Origin: UBA7236 sp043727235
GTDB taxonomy: Bacteria > Bacteroidota > Bacteroidia > Chitinophagales > BACL12
Length of the DNA: 7,688 bases
Direction: 5' to 3'
NCBI GenBank assembly: GCA_043727235.1
Contig: JAYSYX010000355.1
Location: forward strand, 1 to 7,688
The notes beneath the pieces are model-generated. The model did no database searches and was not told the origin of the DNA. It saw only the letters and a program-made list of their open reading frames with translations. The position numbers and the translations under genes were made by a program. Below are positions 1-5,850 of the stretch, piece after piece (within the stretch, counting starts at the first letter, position 1; the number at the start of each line of letters is the position of its first letter).

Positions 1-562
1 CAGAAAGGTTATGTGGTAAAATATTAGTTGCCATACCAACTGCAATTCCCGAGGAGCCATTCATTAAAAGATTGGGGATCTTGGAAGGGAGAACAGTTGG
101 TTCTTCTAAAGTATCATCAAAATTCGGTGAAAAATCAACAGTTTCTTTTTCAATATCCGCTAATATTTCATGGGTTATTTTTTGAAATCTGGCTTCTGTA
201 TATCGCATTGCTGCGGGACTATCACCGTCAATTGAACCAAAGTTCCCCTGACCGTCAATAAGCCTGTATCTCATACTCCATTCCTGGGCCATACGAACCA
301 TGGCGTCGTATACAGAGGTATCGCCGTGTGGGTGATACTTACCGAGCACCTCTCCCACTATTCTAGCCGATTTTTTGTAGGGTTTGTTGAAGTCCATCCC
401 AAGGTCATGCATACCGTATAAAACCCTTCTGTGCACAGGTTTCAGCCCGTCTCTAACATCAGGAATAGCACGAGCCACGATCACCGACATGGAATAGTCG
501 ATATACGCGGTTTTCATTTCATCTTCAATATTGATCGGTATTATTTTTTCGCCGTCAGCCAT
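1..562 (-). CDS. gyrA: DNA gyrase subunit A, N-terminal part (runs off left edge)
   Basis: This encodes the breakage-reunion subunit of DNA gyrase, which with GyrB introduces negative supercoils. The 187 visible residues begin MADGEKIIPINIEDEMKTAY, close to the usual Bacteroidota GyrA start, and continue through the conserved RDGLKPVHRR segment (residues 37-46). The quinolone-resistance region is HPHGDTSVYDAM (77-88). Thr82 aligns with E. coli Ser83 and Asp86 with Asp87, so both quinolone-contacting positions keep a hydroxyl and an acid. The catalytic tyrosine is Tyr121 in AMRYTE, matching E. coli Tyr122. The visible sequence ends in the NGSSGIAVGMATN motif, and the rest of the gene lies outside the window. 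The start at 562 is set by that conserved N-terminus; upstream there is only an A-rich stretch and no clear Shine-Dalgarno. ParC was considered, but the N-terminal wording fits GyrA better. No frameshift is seen. Confidence 0.97.
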   Translation of the reverse strand, partial: MADGEKIIPINIEDEMKTAYIDYSMSVIVARAIPDVRDGLKPVHRRVLYGMHDLGMDFNKPYKKSARIVGEVLGKYHPHGDTSVYDAMVRMAQEWSMRYRLIDGQGNFGSIDGDSPAAMRYTEARFQKITHEILADIEKETVDFSPNFDDTLEEPTVLPSKIPNLLMNGSSGIAVGMATNILPHNLS

Positions 563-783
563 ATCTTTTTTCTTGTAGGTAGAGTATATTTTTTAACTTC
601 CGGCAAAGCTAACGAAAAGCGGTATCAATACACAGTTTCAATGCCTGATTTATTGTCAAGTTTTCAACATCTTTTCATCAAAAATATAGAAGTAGAAAGG
701 AGAGCGAAATCCAAAAATTTTTCGTAGTAATAGTTATAAATAAATTAATAATGCTTAATATTAAACCTATAAAATTTCTCTAT
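563..783. other. Divergent intergenic region, gyrA / adhesin
   Basis: This roughly 220-base AT-rich gap separates the divergent gyrA and adhesin starts. It holds the candidate gyrA promoter at 679-709. For the plus-strand adhesin I find no convincing TTTG/TAnnTTTG pair and no Shine-Dalgarno; the sequence before the start at 784 is almost entirely A and T, as is usual for Bacteroidota translation starts. The plus-strand frame stays open back to an ATG at 751, which is discussed under the adhesin. No RNA gene is evident. Confidence 0.5.
679..709 (-). promoter_or_regulatory. Candidate gyrA promoter (Bacteroidota type)
   Basis: On the minus strand, TATTTTTG (679-686) matches the -7 consensus TAnnTTTG exactly. 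TTTC (706-709) lies 19 bases upstream and matches 3 of 4 bases of the -33 TTTG element. Transcription from here would give a gyrA leader of roughly 110 bases. In AT-rich DNA such matches can arise by chance, so this is a prediction from consensus only. Confidence 0.4.
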
Positions 784-2697
784 ATGAAAAAATACATAAT
801 TAAAATCCTTGTTGCAGCACAAATATTTTTTGTAGTTGAACCAATTGCACTTTTTAGTCAAACTAATACATTTCCCACCTCAGGCAGTGTCGGTATTGGA
901 ACTCTTACGCCCAATACTTCTGCGGCAATTGATATTGTTTCCACTACAAAAGGGGTTTTGGTGCCCAGAATGACAAAAACTCAACGCAATGCAATTGTCA
1001 CTCCGGCAACAGGTTTATTGATCTATCAAACAAATTCAACACCGGGATTTTATTACTTTACCGGCAGCGCCTGGGTTGCCATTTCAACCCTTAGCACTGG
1101 ATGGAGCATCACTGGAAATAGTGGTATCAATCCTGCTAATAATTTTATAGGAACAACAGATGGAAATCCTTTAATTTTCAAAGTCAATAATATCAAAGCG
1201 GGTTATTTGAGCACAGGAGGAAATGTTGGTTTCGGATATGAATCTTTAAATGCTTTAACATCTGGATATGATAATTTAGCCATAGGTTATAAATCCCTTG
1301 CTTACAATACTACGGGTAATACAAATACTGCTATAGGTACCTATGCCTTAGTGTATAATACAAGTGGAAATTCTAATGTAGGAGTTGGTTTTGGTGCACT
1401 CAGATCAAACACTACAGGTATTTTTAATACAGGAGTTGGATACAGGGTTTTATATGATAATACCACCGGATACTATAATTGTGCATTTGGTAGGGAAGCA
1501 CTTCAATATAATCAAATGGGAAGTTCTAATATAGCTATTGGAGTTCAGGCTTTAAATGCAAATATTGACGGCAGCGAAAATATTGCAATAGGACAAAGTT
1601 TATACAATAATACCTATGGTTCAGATAATATTGCAATTGGAGCCGGGGCACTTTTTTCCAACACTCTCGGAGGAAGTAATATTGCTTTGGGAAATGATGC
1701 ACTTGGTTTAAATTCAACTGCAGGATCTAATACTGCAATTGGAAAAAGTGCACTTTCAGGTAACACAGTAGGAACTAATAATACGGCATTGGGTTCTTAT
1801 GCGGGAGGCACAAATGATAATAACAATTCCTGCACATTTATTGGCTCAGGCACAAGCCAGGCTATTCCGGATAATTATACCAACTCCACTGCTCTTGGTA
1901 ATTCTGCAATGATCTCTGCAAGCGACCAAGTTCGTATTGGTAACACATCTGTAATAAGCATAGGAGGCTACCAAAACTGGAGCAATATTTCTGATGGCAG
2001 ATATAAAAAGGATGTTCAGGAAAATGTGGTTGGATTAGAATTCATTAATAAATTAAAACCGGTTGTTTATCACTTGGATGTGAGTGGATTAAATTCCTTT
2101 TTTCATTATGAAGATGGCAGCATCGACAAAAATGCTGTTGCCGCAAAAGAAAAAATTCTTTATTCCGGATTTATTGCACAGGATGTGGAAACAGCTGCAA
2201 AAGAAGTTAATTACAATTTCAGCGGTGTGGATGCACCTAAAAATGAAAACGATTTATATGGTTTGCGTTATGCTGAATTTGTGGTGCCTTTGGTAAAATC
2301 CGTGCAGGAATTATCAGCTGAAAACGAACAATTGAAATCACAAAATGAATACCTGCAAAATCAGATTAACAATTTAAATCTTGCTGTTTTTGGAAGTTCT
2401 AATGATAAGACAGAATATAAAGGTGAGAACTCACCTATTAATTCTTTGGGTTTAAATAAGCCGAATCCATTTGATTACAGCACAACTATTCCATTTCAAT
2501 TATCTCCAAATTGTTTAAGCGCCTCAATTATTATTGCTGAAGCCGCAACTGGTAAAATAATAAGTTCAATTCCTGTTACAAGCAGTGATACTCAAATTTC
2601 AGTAGATGCAAAATCCATGTCTGCAGGGAACTATATATATTCGTTGTTTGTAGATGGAAAATTGGTTGATGTAAAAAATATGGTGTTGATCAAATAG
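784..2697 (+). CDS. T9SS-secreted adhesin with head repeats and S74 intramolecular chaperone domain
   Basis: This is a probable cell-surface fibre or adhesin of 637 residues. Residues 1-25 form a signal peptide (MKKYIIKILV, then a hydrophobic run, cleavage likely before Gln26). Residues 35-98 carry a stretch common at the start of such Bacteroidota proteins (GIGTLTP, LVPRMTKTQR, GLLIYQT, YYFTGSAWV). Residues 145-341 are about twelve 17-residue repeats with cores like NIAIG, resembling YadA-type heads. Residues 403-532 resemble the peptidase S74 intramolecular chaperone: SDGRYK puts Ser403 and Lys408 at the five-residue spacing of the self-cleaving dyad in phage endosialidases, and SGFIAQDVE follows. 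A leucine zipper has Leu503, 510, 517, 524 and 531. Residues 553-637 are a T9SS type A sorting domain (LNKPNPF at its start, ending VLIK). I chose the start at 784 because it gives a compact signal peptide; 751 would add 11 residues. The ligand cannot be inferred. Confidence 0.85.
   Translation: MKKYIIKILVAAQIFFVVEPIALFSQTNTFPTSGSVGIGTLTPNTSAAIDIVSTTKGVLVPRMTKTQRNAIVTPATGLLIYQTNSTPGFYYFTGSAWVAISTLSTGWSITGNSGINPANNFIGTTDGNPLIFKVNNIKAGYLSTGGNVGFGYESLNALTSGYDNLAIGYKSLAYNTTGNTNTAIGTYALVYNTSGNSNVGVGFGALRSNTTGIFNTGVGYRVLYDNTTGYYNCAFGREALQYNQMGSSNIAIGVQALNANIDGSENIAIGQSLYNNTYGSDNIAIGAGALFSNTLGGSNIALGNDALGLNSTAGSNTAIGKSALSGNTVGTNNTALGSYAGGTNDNNNSCTFIGSGTSQAIPDNYTNSTALGNSAMISASDQVRIGNTSVISIGGYQNWSNISDGRYKKDVQENVVGLEFINKLKPVVYHLDVSGLNSFFHYEDGSIDKNAVAAKEKILYSGFIAQDVETAAKEVNYNFSGVDAPKNENDLYGLRYAEFVVPLVKSVQELSAENEQLKSQNEYLQNQINNLNLAVFGSSNDKTEYKGENSPINSLGLNKPNPFDYSTTIPFQLSPNCLSASIIIAEAATGKIISSIPVTSSDTQISVDAKSMSAGNYIYSLFVDGKLVDVKNMVLIK
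1216..1806 (+). repeat. 51-base coding repeats: 17-residue YadA-head-like units
   Basis: This stretch encodes about twelve tandem units of 16-18 residues, nearly all exactly 17. The consensus is roughly (S/N)xNxAIGxxALxxNTxG, for example NTNTAIGTYALVYNTSG and SDNIAIGAGALFSNTLG. The AIG core and the closing NT-G turn recur at a fixed spacing, as expected for a left-handed beta-roll or trimeric head fold. The DNA copies have diverged well beyond the protein pattern, so this is an old array under selection and not a recent expansion. Confidence 0.85.
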
Positions 2698-2801
2698 GTT
2701 TATAATCAACTTAGTTCTTGCTGTATTTCTCTATTCATCATTAACCGGGCATAGTTCAGCACACTTATGAATGCCTTTGGAAATCACTGTCTAAAAAAAT
2801 A

Positions 2802-2832
2802 CAGGGGCCTCCACTTTCGCGAACAACCCCTG
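2802..2832. repeat. Inverted repeat CAGGGG/CCCCTG enclosing palindrome TTCGCGAA
   Basis: CAGGGG (2802-2807) and CCCCTG (2827-2832) are perfect inverted arms 19 bases apart. The loop contains the 8-base palindrome TTCGCGAA (2816-2823). It is GC-rich against AT-rich surroundings, and lies about 105 bases after the adhesin stop. There is no T-run, so it is not a standard intrinsic terminator. It could be a protein-binding site or part of an mRNA 3' structure; the role is unknown. Confidence 0.4.
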
Positions 2833-2966
2833 ATCCCCATGAAAACACACAATTATATAACGGAAATGTCCGAAATAAGTTTACTTGCCAACGTTAAATT
2901 TCGTTAATTTTTTTGGTGTGTATAGTTTACACTAAGGGTGTTGCCGGTTGAATGGGAATAATTCTG

Positions 2967-3102
2967 AATGAGTAATGAGTTATGAGTAATGAGTAGCCTC
3001 GATGATAGCGAAACGTTTTTCGCATCCGGGAAGATAAATTTTCAGGAAGAAAATCTAATCACCAATGTTAGAAGTTTGCAACCTCATAACTCATCACTCA
3101 TT
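2967..3102. repeat. Terminal-inverted-repeat element, copy A (136 bases)
   Basis: The left end (2967-2993) is four units of a 7-base motif, (A/T)ATGAGT. The right end (3083-3102) is its inverted counterpart but one heptamer shorter. The core of about 90 bases holds a small hairpin, GCGAAA-CGTT-TTTCGC, flanked by GAT/ATC with one bulged base. It has no coding capacity. The form resembles a MITE or REP-like non-autonomous element, but no target-site duplication is visible, so the mechanism of spread is not shown. Confidence 0.75.
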
Positions 3103-3141
3103 GTAAGATCCGCAGTGAAAGTTTCAATCGAAGCCAACTTG

Positions 3142-3284
3142 AATGAGTAATGAGTTATGAGAAATGAGAAGCCTCGATGATAGCCTAACGTTTTTCGCAT
3201 CCGGAATGATAAATTTTCAGGAAGGAAATCTAATCACCAATGTTAGCTGTTTGCAATCTCATTACTCATAACTCATTACTCATT
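3142..3284. repeat. Terminal-inverted-repeat element, copy B (143 bases)
   Basis: This is a second copy in the same orientation as copy A, with about 9 differences in an 88-base core. The left end (3142-3168) and right end (3258-3284) are 27-base inverted repeats with one mismatch, each four heptamers long. The right end is exactly complementary to the left end of copy A. Two of the core differences break the small internal hairpin seen in copy A. It ends 2 bases after the ABC transporter stop codon, so any transcript of that gene that reads on would carry a 27-base-pair stem. Confidence 0.75.
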
Positions 3285-3286
3285 GA

Positions 3287-5098
3287 TTAATTCAATTTTT
3301 CATCCAACAACGGTGCGGTCATTTTTTTTCGTTCTCCCACTTGTTGTCTCCACATTGCATAATATAGACCTTTTTCGGCCAATAATTTTTCATGTGAACC
3401 CGTTTCTGCCATCTCGCCTTGTTCCAATACGTAGATCCTGTCGGCGTGCATAATGGTGCTTAAACGATGGGCAATAAGTATAGTTATTTGGTTTCTTTGT
3501 TGGGTTATTCCGATTATGGTATTGGATATTTCTTCTTCAGTAAGCGAATCCAAAGAACTTGTAGCCTCATCAAAGATCAACAATCGAGGTTTTCTCAATA
3601 GTGCCCGTGCAATGCTGAGACGTTGCTTTTCTCCCCCCGATAATTTTAATCCCCCCTCACCGATTACCGTTTCGATCCCTTTTTCAGCTCTTGCCAAAAG
3701 ATTATCGCAACTCGCTTTATGAATCACATCCAAAAGGTCTTGTTCAGTTGCTTCGGGATTAACAAACATCAGATTTTCTCTGATAGTACCGGAAAAAAGT
3801 TGTGTATCCTGTGTCACAAAACCTATCTGATTTCTGAGATCGTTAAAGTCGATGGAATTTTCATCAATTCCATTATAAAGTATCTTACCCTCCTGAGGCC
3901 GGTATAAACCAACTAATAACTTCATCAATGTACTTTTCCCTGATCCTGAAGGACCAACAAAGGCAATAGTTTCGCCCGATTTCACATCAAAACTTATTCC
4001 GTCTATAGCATGATTGGAGGCAGTTTTATGTTTAAAACGAACATTGTCAAATTTGAGTTTTTCTATGGTTCCTAACTGAACAGGATTATCCGGTTTTGCT
4101 TCAGGTACCTTATTCATCAAAATATTAAAATTATTGAGGGATGCTTCAGCCTCACGATAAGATAAAATGATATTGCCTATATCCTGCAGGGGCCCGAATA
4201 CAAAAAAGGAAAATACCTGCATGGTAACAAGCTGACCTGCATCCATCACATTCTTAAATATGAGCCACATTAAAATGAAAAGAATTAACTGCCTCAAGGT
4301 GTTTACGAATGTTCCCTGAATAAAACTTATGCTGCGAATTCTTTTTACTTTAGTGAGTTCAAGCCCAAGAATCTTGTAAGTATTCTTGTTTAAACGCTCT
4401 ACTTCCTGATGGGTTAATCCTAAACTCTTTACCAATTCGATATTGCGAAGGGATTCTGTTGTGGCTCCGGCTAATGCAGTGGTTTTGCCAACAATGGTCT
4501 TCTGAATTATCTTCACTTTTTTACTTAAAACATTGGATATAAATGTTAAAAAAATAATCCCTACAAAATACACGGCAGGAATGTACCAATGGATATAAAT
4601 AGCTGCATAAACGAATACGAAAACTATTCCTACTAAAATGCCTAAGAGCACATTGATGAACATATTCATAAATCGCTCAACATCTATACGCACTTTTGAT
4701 AGGATGGATAATGTTTCACCACTTCTTTGGTCTTCAAAGTCCTGGTAGGGCAATTTCATGGCGTGTTGTAGCCCGTCGGTAAAAATTTTAGCTCCGAATT
4801 TTTGGGTCACAACATTGAGAAAATAATCCTGAAAATTTTTTGCAATCCGGCTGATCATAGCTACAGTTACAGAGCACAAAAGCAACATTAAAACTCCCGG
4901 TTGTTGCCATGAAAAAGAATAAAAGAAAGTATGCCAGGTGTATTCAGAGGAATTAGTCTGATAGGTATTGGCAAGAGTTACTAAATGCCCCAGAATGATC
5001 GGGTCAACCAAAGAAAACCCGGTATTGATGGCGGCAAGAAATAAAACAAAAAAAACAAGCCATCTGAAGGGCTGTAAATAGGTAAAAAGAATTTTCAT
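3287..5098 (-). CDS. ABC exporter half-transporter (fused membrane and ATPase domains)
   Basis: This is a 603-residue inner-membrane exporter subunit of the MsbA/multidrug type, expected to act as a homo- or heterodimer that pumps lipids, drugs or peptides outward. The membrane domain shows about six segments near residues 12-34, 68-86, 146-168, 171-190, 258-283 and 290-312. The ATPase domain is complete: Walker A GPSGSGKST (382-390), Q-loop Gln430, signature LSGGE (486-490), Walker B LLIFDE (506-511) with catalytic Glu511, D-loop SSLD (514-517) and switch His544. The site should therefore hydrolyse ATP. Length is normal for a half-transporter. There is no second ABC gene beside it, which favours a homodimer, and no neighbour reveals the substrate. 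The start at 5098 gives a normal first membrane segment. A good promoter candidate and a palindrome lie just upstream, and a repeat element abuts its stop. Confidence 0.93.
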   Translation of the reverse strand: MKILFTYLQPFRWLVFFVLFLAAINTGFSLVDPIILGHLVTLANTYQTNSSEYTWHTFFYSFSWQQPGVLMLLLCSVTVAMISRIAKNFQDYFLNVVTQKFGAKIFTDGLQHAMKLPYQDFEDQRSGETLSILSKVRIDVERFMNMFINVLLGILVGIVFVFVYAAIYIHWYIPAVYFVGIIFLTFISNVLSKKVKIIQKTIVGKTTALAGATTESLRNIELVKSLGLTHQEVERLNKNTYKILGLELTKVKRIRSISFIQGTFVNTLRQLILFILMWLIFKNVMDAGQLVTMQVFSFFVFGPLQDIGNIILSYREAEASLNNFNILMNKVPEAKPDNPVQLGTIEKLKFDNVRFKHKTASNHAIDGISFDVKSGETIAFVGPSGSGKSTLMKLLVGLYRPQEGKILYNGIDENSIDFNDLRNQIGFVTQDTQLFSGTIRENLMFVNPEATEQDLLDVIHKASCDNLLARAEKGIETVIGEGGLKLSGGEKQRLSIARALLRKPRLLIFDEATSSLDSLTEEEISNTIIGITQQRNQITILIAHRLSTIMHADRIYVLEQGEMAETGSHEKLLAEKGLYYAMWRQQVGERKKMTAPLLDEKLN

Positions 5099-5100
5099 AA

Positions 5101-5112
5101 ATGTTATAACAT
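5101..5112. promoter_or_regulatory. Perfect 12-base palindrome in the ABC transporter leader
   Basis: ATGTTATAACAT (5101-5112) is a perfect palindrome ending 2 bases before the ABC transporter start codon. It lies downstream of the candidate promoter, in what would be a short leader of about 20-25 bases. It could be an operator for a dimeric regulator or a small structure at the ribosome landing site. Short AT palindromes also arise by chance. Confidence 0.3.
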
Positions 5113-5126
5113 GATTCGCTACAACT

Positions 5127-5159
5127 CAAAAGTAGGCATGGTAGTTCAGATAAAGAAAA
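5127..5159 (-). promoter_or_regulatory. Candidate promoter for the ABC transporter (Bacteroidota type)
   Basis: On the minus strand, TACTTTTG (5127-5134) is an exact TAnnTTTG match. TTTT (5156-5159) lies 21 bases upstream and matches 3 of 4 bases of TTTG. The -7 element ends 28 bases before the ATG at 5098, giving a short leader, which fits well for a single gene. The call rests on consensus and position only. Confidence 0.5.
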
Positions 5160-5180
5160 AAGGAGGTGTGCAAAAGTGAA

Positions 5181-5242
5181 GAAGATTCAAAGGGTGCTTG
5201 AAGATTCGAAGGGAGAAGATTCGAAGAATCGAAGAATCGAAG
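5181..5242. repeat. Interspersed GATTCGAAG repeat cluster
   Basis: GAAGATTCAAAG (5181-5192) is followed by two exact copies of GAAGATTCGAAG (5200-5211 and 5215-5226) and then two tandem AATCGAAG units (5227-5242). Each full unit contains the palindrome TTCGAA, and GATTC-GAA-GAATC forms a local inverted repeat. It looks like a degenerate simple repeat. No function is evident. Confidence 0.7.
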
Positions 5243-5256
5243 AGAAGGTTCTAAGG

Positions 5257-5284
5257 AGCATCCTTCGCTAAAGCTACGGATGCT
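5257..5284. repeat. 28-base near-perfect hairpin
   Basis: AGCATCCTTCGCT (5257-5269) and AGCTACGGATGCT (5272-5284) are 13-base inverted arms with two mismatches and a 2-base centre. The outer seven base pairs are perfect. No T-run follows on either strand, so an intrinsic terminator is not well supported. It sits directly beside the GATTCGAAG cluster, suggesting a dispersed palindromic repeat, which is inference. Confidence 0.6.
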
Positions 5285-5403
5285 AAGAAAGGAAGGAAGT
5301 TTGGTAAGGTTAGAAAAGGGGCACTCGATTAAACTTGTAAATTTTATAATCTATCGTCATCATTTAATTTGTAATAAAATTTTCCAATTTAAATTAATGT
5401 AAG

Positions 5404-5434
5404 TCCTTTCTCCTGTGTCCTGATTACTGAGTCC
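5404..5434. repeat. Heptamer array next to the cytochrome stop codon
   Basis: The sequence reads as four 7-base units plus a partial: TCCTTTC, TCCTGTG, TCCTGAT, TACTGAG, TCC. The frame TCCTGnn is kept with substitutions. The array ends 2 bases after the stop codon of the minus-strand cytochrome gene. The motif differs from the heptamer in the element ends at 2967-3284, but the 7-base period and the placement are the same. Confidence 0.5.
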
Positions 5435-5436
5435 AA

Positions 5437-5778
5437 TTAAAGAGCTGCTCCACTTGCAACCCAATTAACGATTGTTTGAATATATACATCATCAAGTTTT
5501 GGCGACTTTCGGGGCATGGATTCAACACCTTCTGCATGTTGAATGGCTGGAATTAATTTACCATTTATACTTTCTTCTTTCACCTTTTCATAAGTGGTGA
5601 GGTTGATACCTCCTGCAGGTTTTTCAGCATTGTGACAACCGGTACAACTAAGATCAATTATGGATCTTACATCTTTTGAATAAGTAATTGCAGCAGATTT
5701 TGATTTTGAAGCACTACAGGATGCAAGGGTAAAAATAAATATGCTGCAAACAACACAAATTGTTAATCTGATCTCCAT
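5437..5778 (-). CDS. Small monoheme cytochrome c lipoprotein
   Basis: This 113-residue protein is a likely periplasm-facing electron carrier. Residues 1-21 form a lipoprotein signal with lipobox LASC, so Cys21 should be lipidated after cleavage. A single c-type haem site, CTGCH (Cys45, Cys48, His49), follows YSKDVRSIIDLSC, and Met88 in SMPRKSP is the likely second axial ligand. The C-terminal helix IQTIVNWVASGA is typical of small class I cytochromes; similar domains in Bacteroidota often read DVxPIxxxxCxxCH. The length fits a stand-alone cytochrome domain. It lies 72 bases downstream of the MFS gene on the same strand, so co-transcription is plausible, but no functional link is obvious. A weak promoter-like CTTG/TATTTTTA pair lies upstream (3' of the MFS stop). 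Its redox partners cannot be told from the sequence. Confidence 0.9.
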   Translation of the reverse strand: MEIRLTICVVCSIFIFTLASCSASKSKSAAITYSKDVRSIIDLSCTGCHNAEKPAGGINLTTYEKVKEESINGKLIPAIQHAEGVESMPRKSPKLDDVYIQTIVNWVASGAAL

Positions 5779-5850
5779 CTGGTAGTTTTTTGTAAAAATA
5801 GAAAATTATTGATGGTTACAAGATTTCAAGGTTGAGCATGTATTATGTAA

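Larger units (their letters stand above)
2698..3286. other. Convergent intergenic region with repeats
   Basis: This 589-base gap lies between the convergent ends of the adhesin and the ABC transporter. No open frame in it looks like a gene. The left part (2698-2966) is mostly unique sequence with a GC-richer inverted repeat at 2802-2832 and no convincing terminator hairpin plus T-run. The right part is occupied by two copies of a terminal-inverted-repeat element (2967-3102 and 3142-3284) with a 39-base spacer. Confidence 0.7.
5099..5436. other. Repeat-rich intergenic region, ABC transporter / cytochrome
   Basis: This 338-base gap has no convincing gene. In order it holds the palindrome and promoter of the ABC transporter, iterated GATTCGAAG units (5181-5242), a 28-base near-perfect hairpin (5257-5284), an AT-rich stretch (about 5330-5400) with nothing recognised, and a heptamer array (5404-5434) that abuts the cytochrome stop codon. 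Confidence 0.7.

Noticed and set aside
296..335. Quinolone-resistance mutation in GyrA
   Set aside because: Thr82 replaces the Ser of E. coli GyrA, but Thr keeps the hydroxyl and is the natural residue in a number of bacteria. Asp86 is intact, so resistance cannot be claimed.
431..727. 98-codon plus-strand open frame over the gyrA start
   Set aside because: It is antisense to the strongly conserved gyrA N-terminus and the divergent promoter region, with no family resemblance.
751..783. Upstream ATG at 751 as the adhesin start
   Set aside because: It would place 11 extra residues (MLNIKPIKFLY) before a well-formed MKKYIIKIL signal peptide. The ATG at 784 gives a standard signal length.
2894..2922. 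AACG...CGTT followed by a T-run as a terminator after the adhesin
   Set aside because: The stem is only about four base pairs with an AT-rich loop, too weak to call an intrinsic terminator.
2967..3284. CRISPR-like array
   Set aside because: Only two units of about 140 bases with inverted heptamer ends. No short regular repeats with unique spacers and no cas genes are present.
5161..5271. AGGAGG followed 9 bases later by GTG and a 31-codon frame on the plus strand (5176-5271)
   Set aside because: The frame lies wholly within the GATTCGAAG repeats and ends in the hairpin. Its product is a low-complexity Lys/Glu/Arg string, and Bacteroidota rarely depend on strong Shine-Dalgarno sequences. Probably chance in purine-rich repeat DNA.
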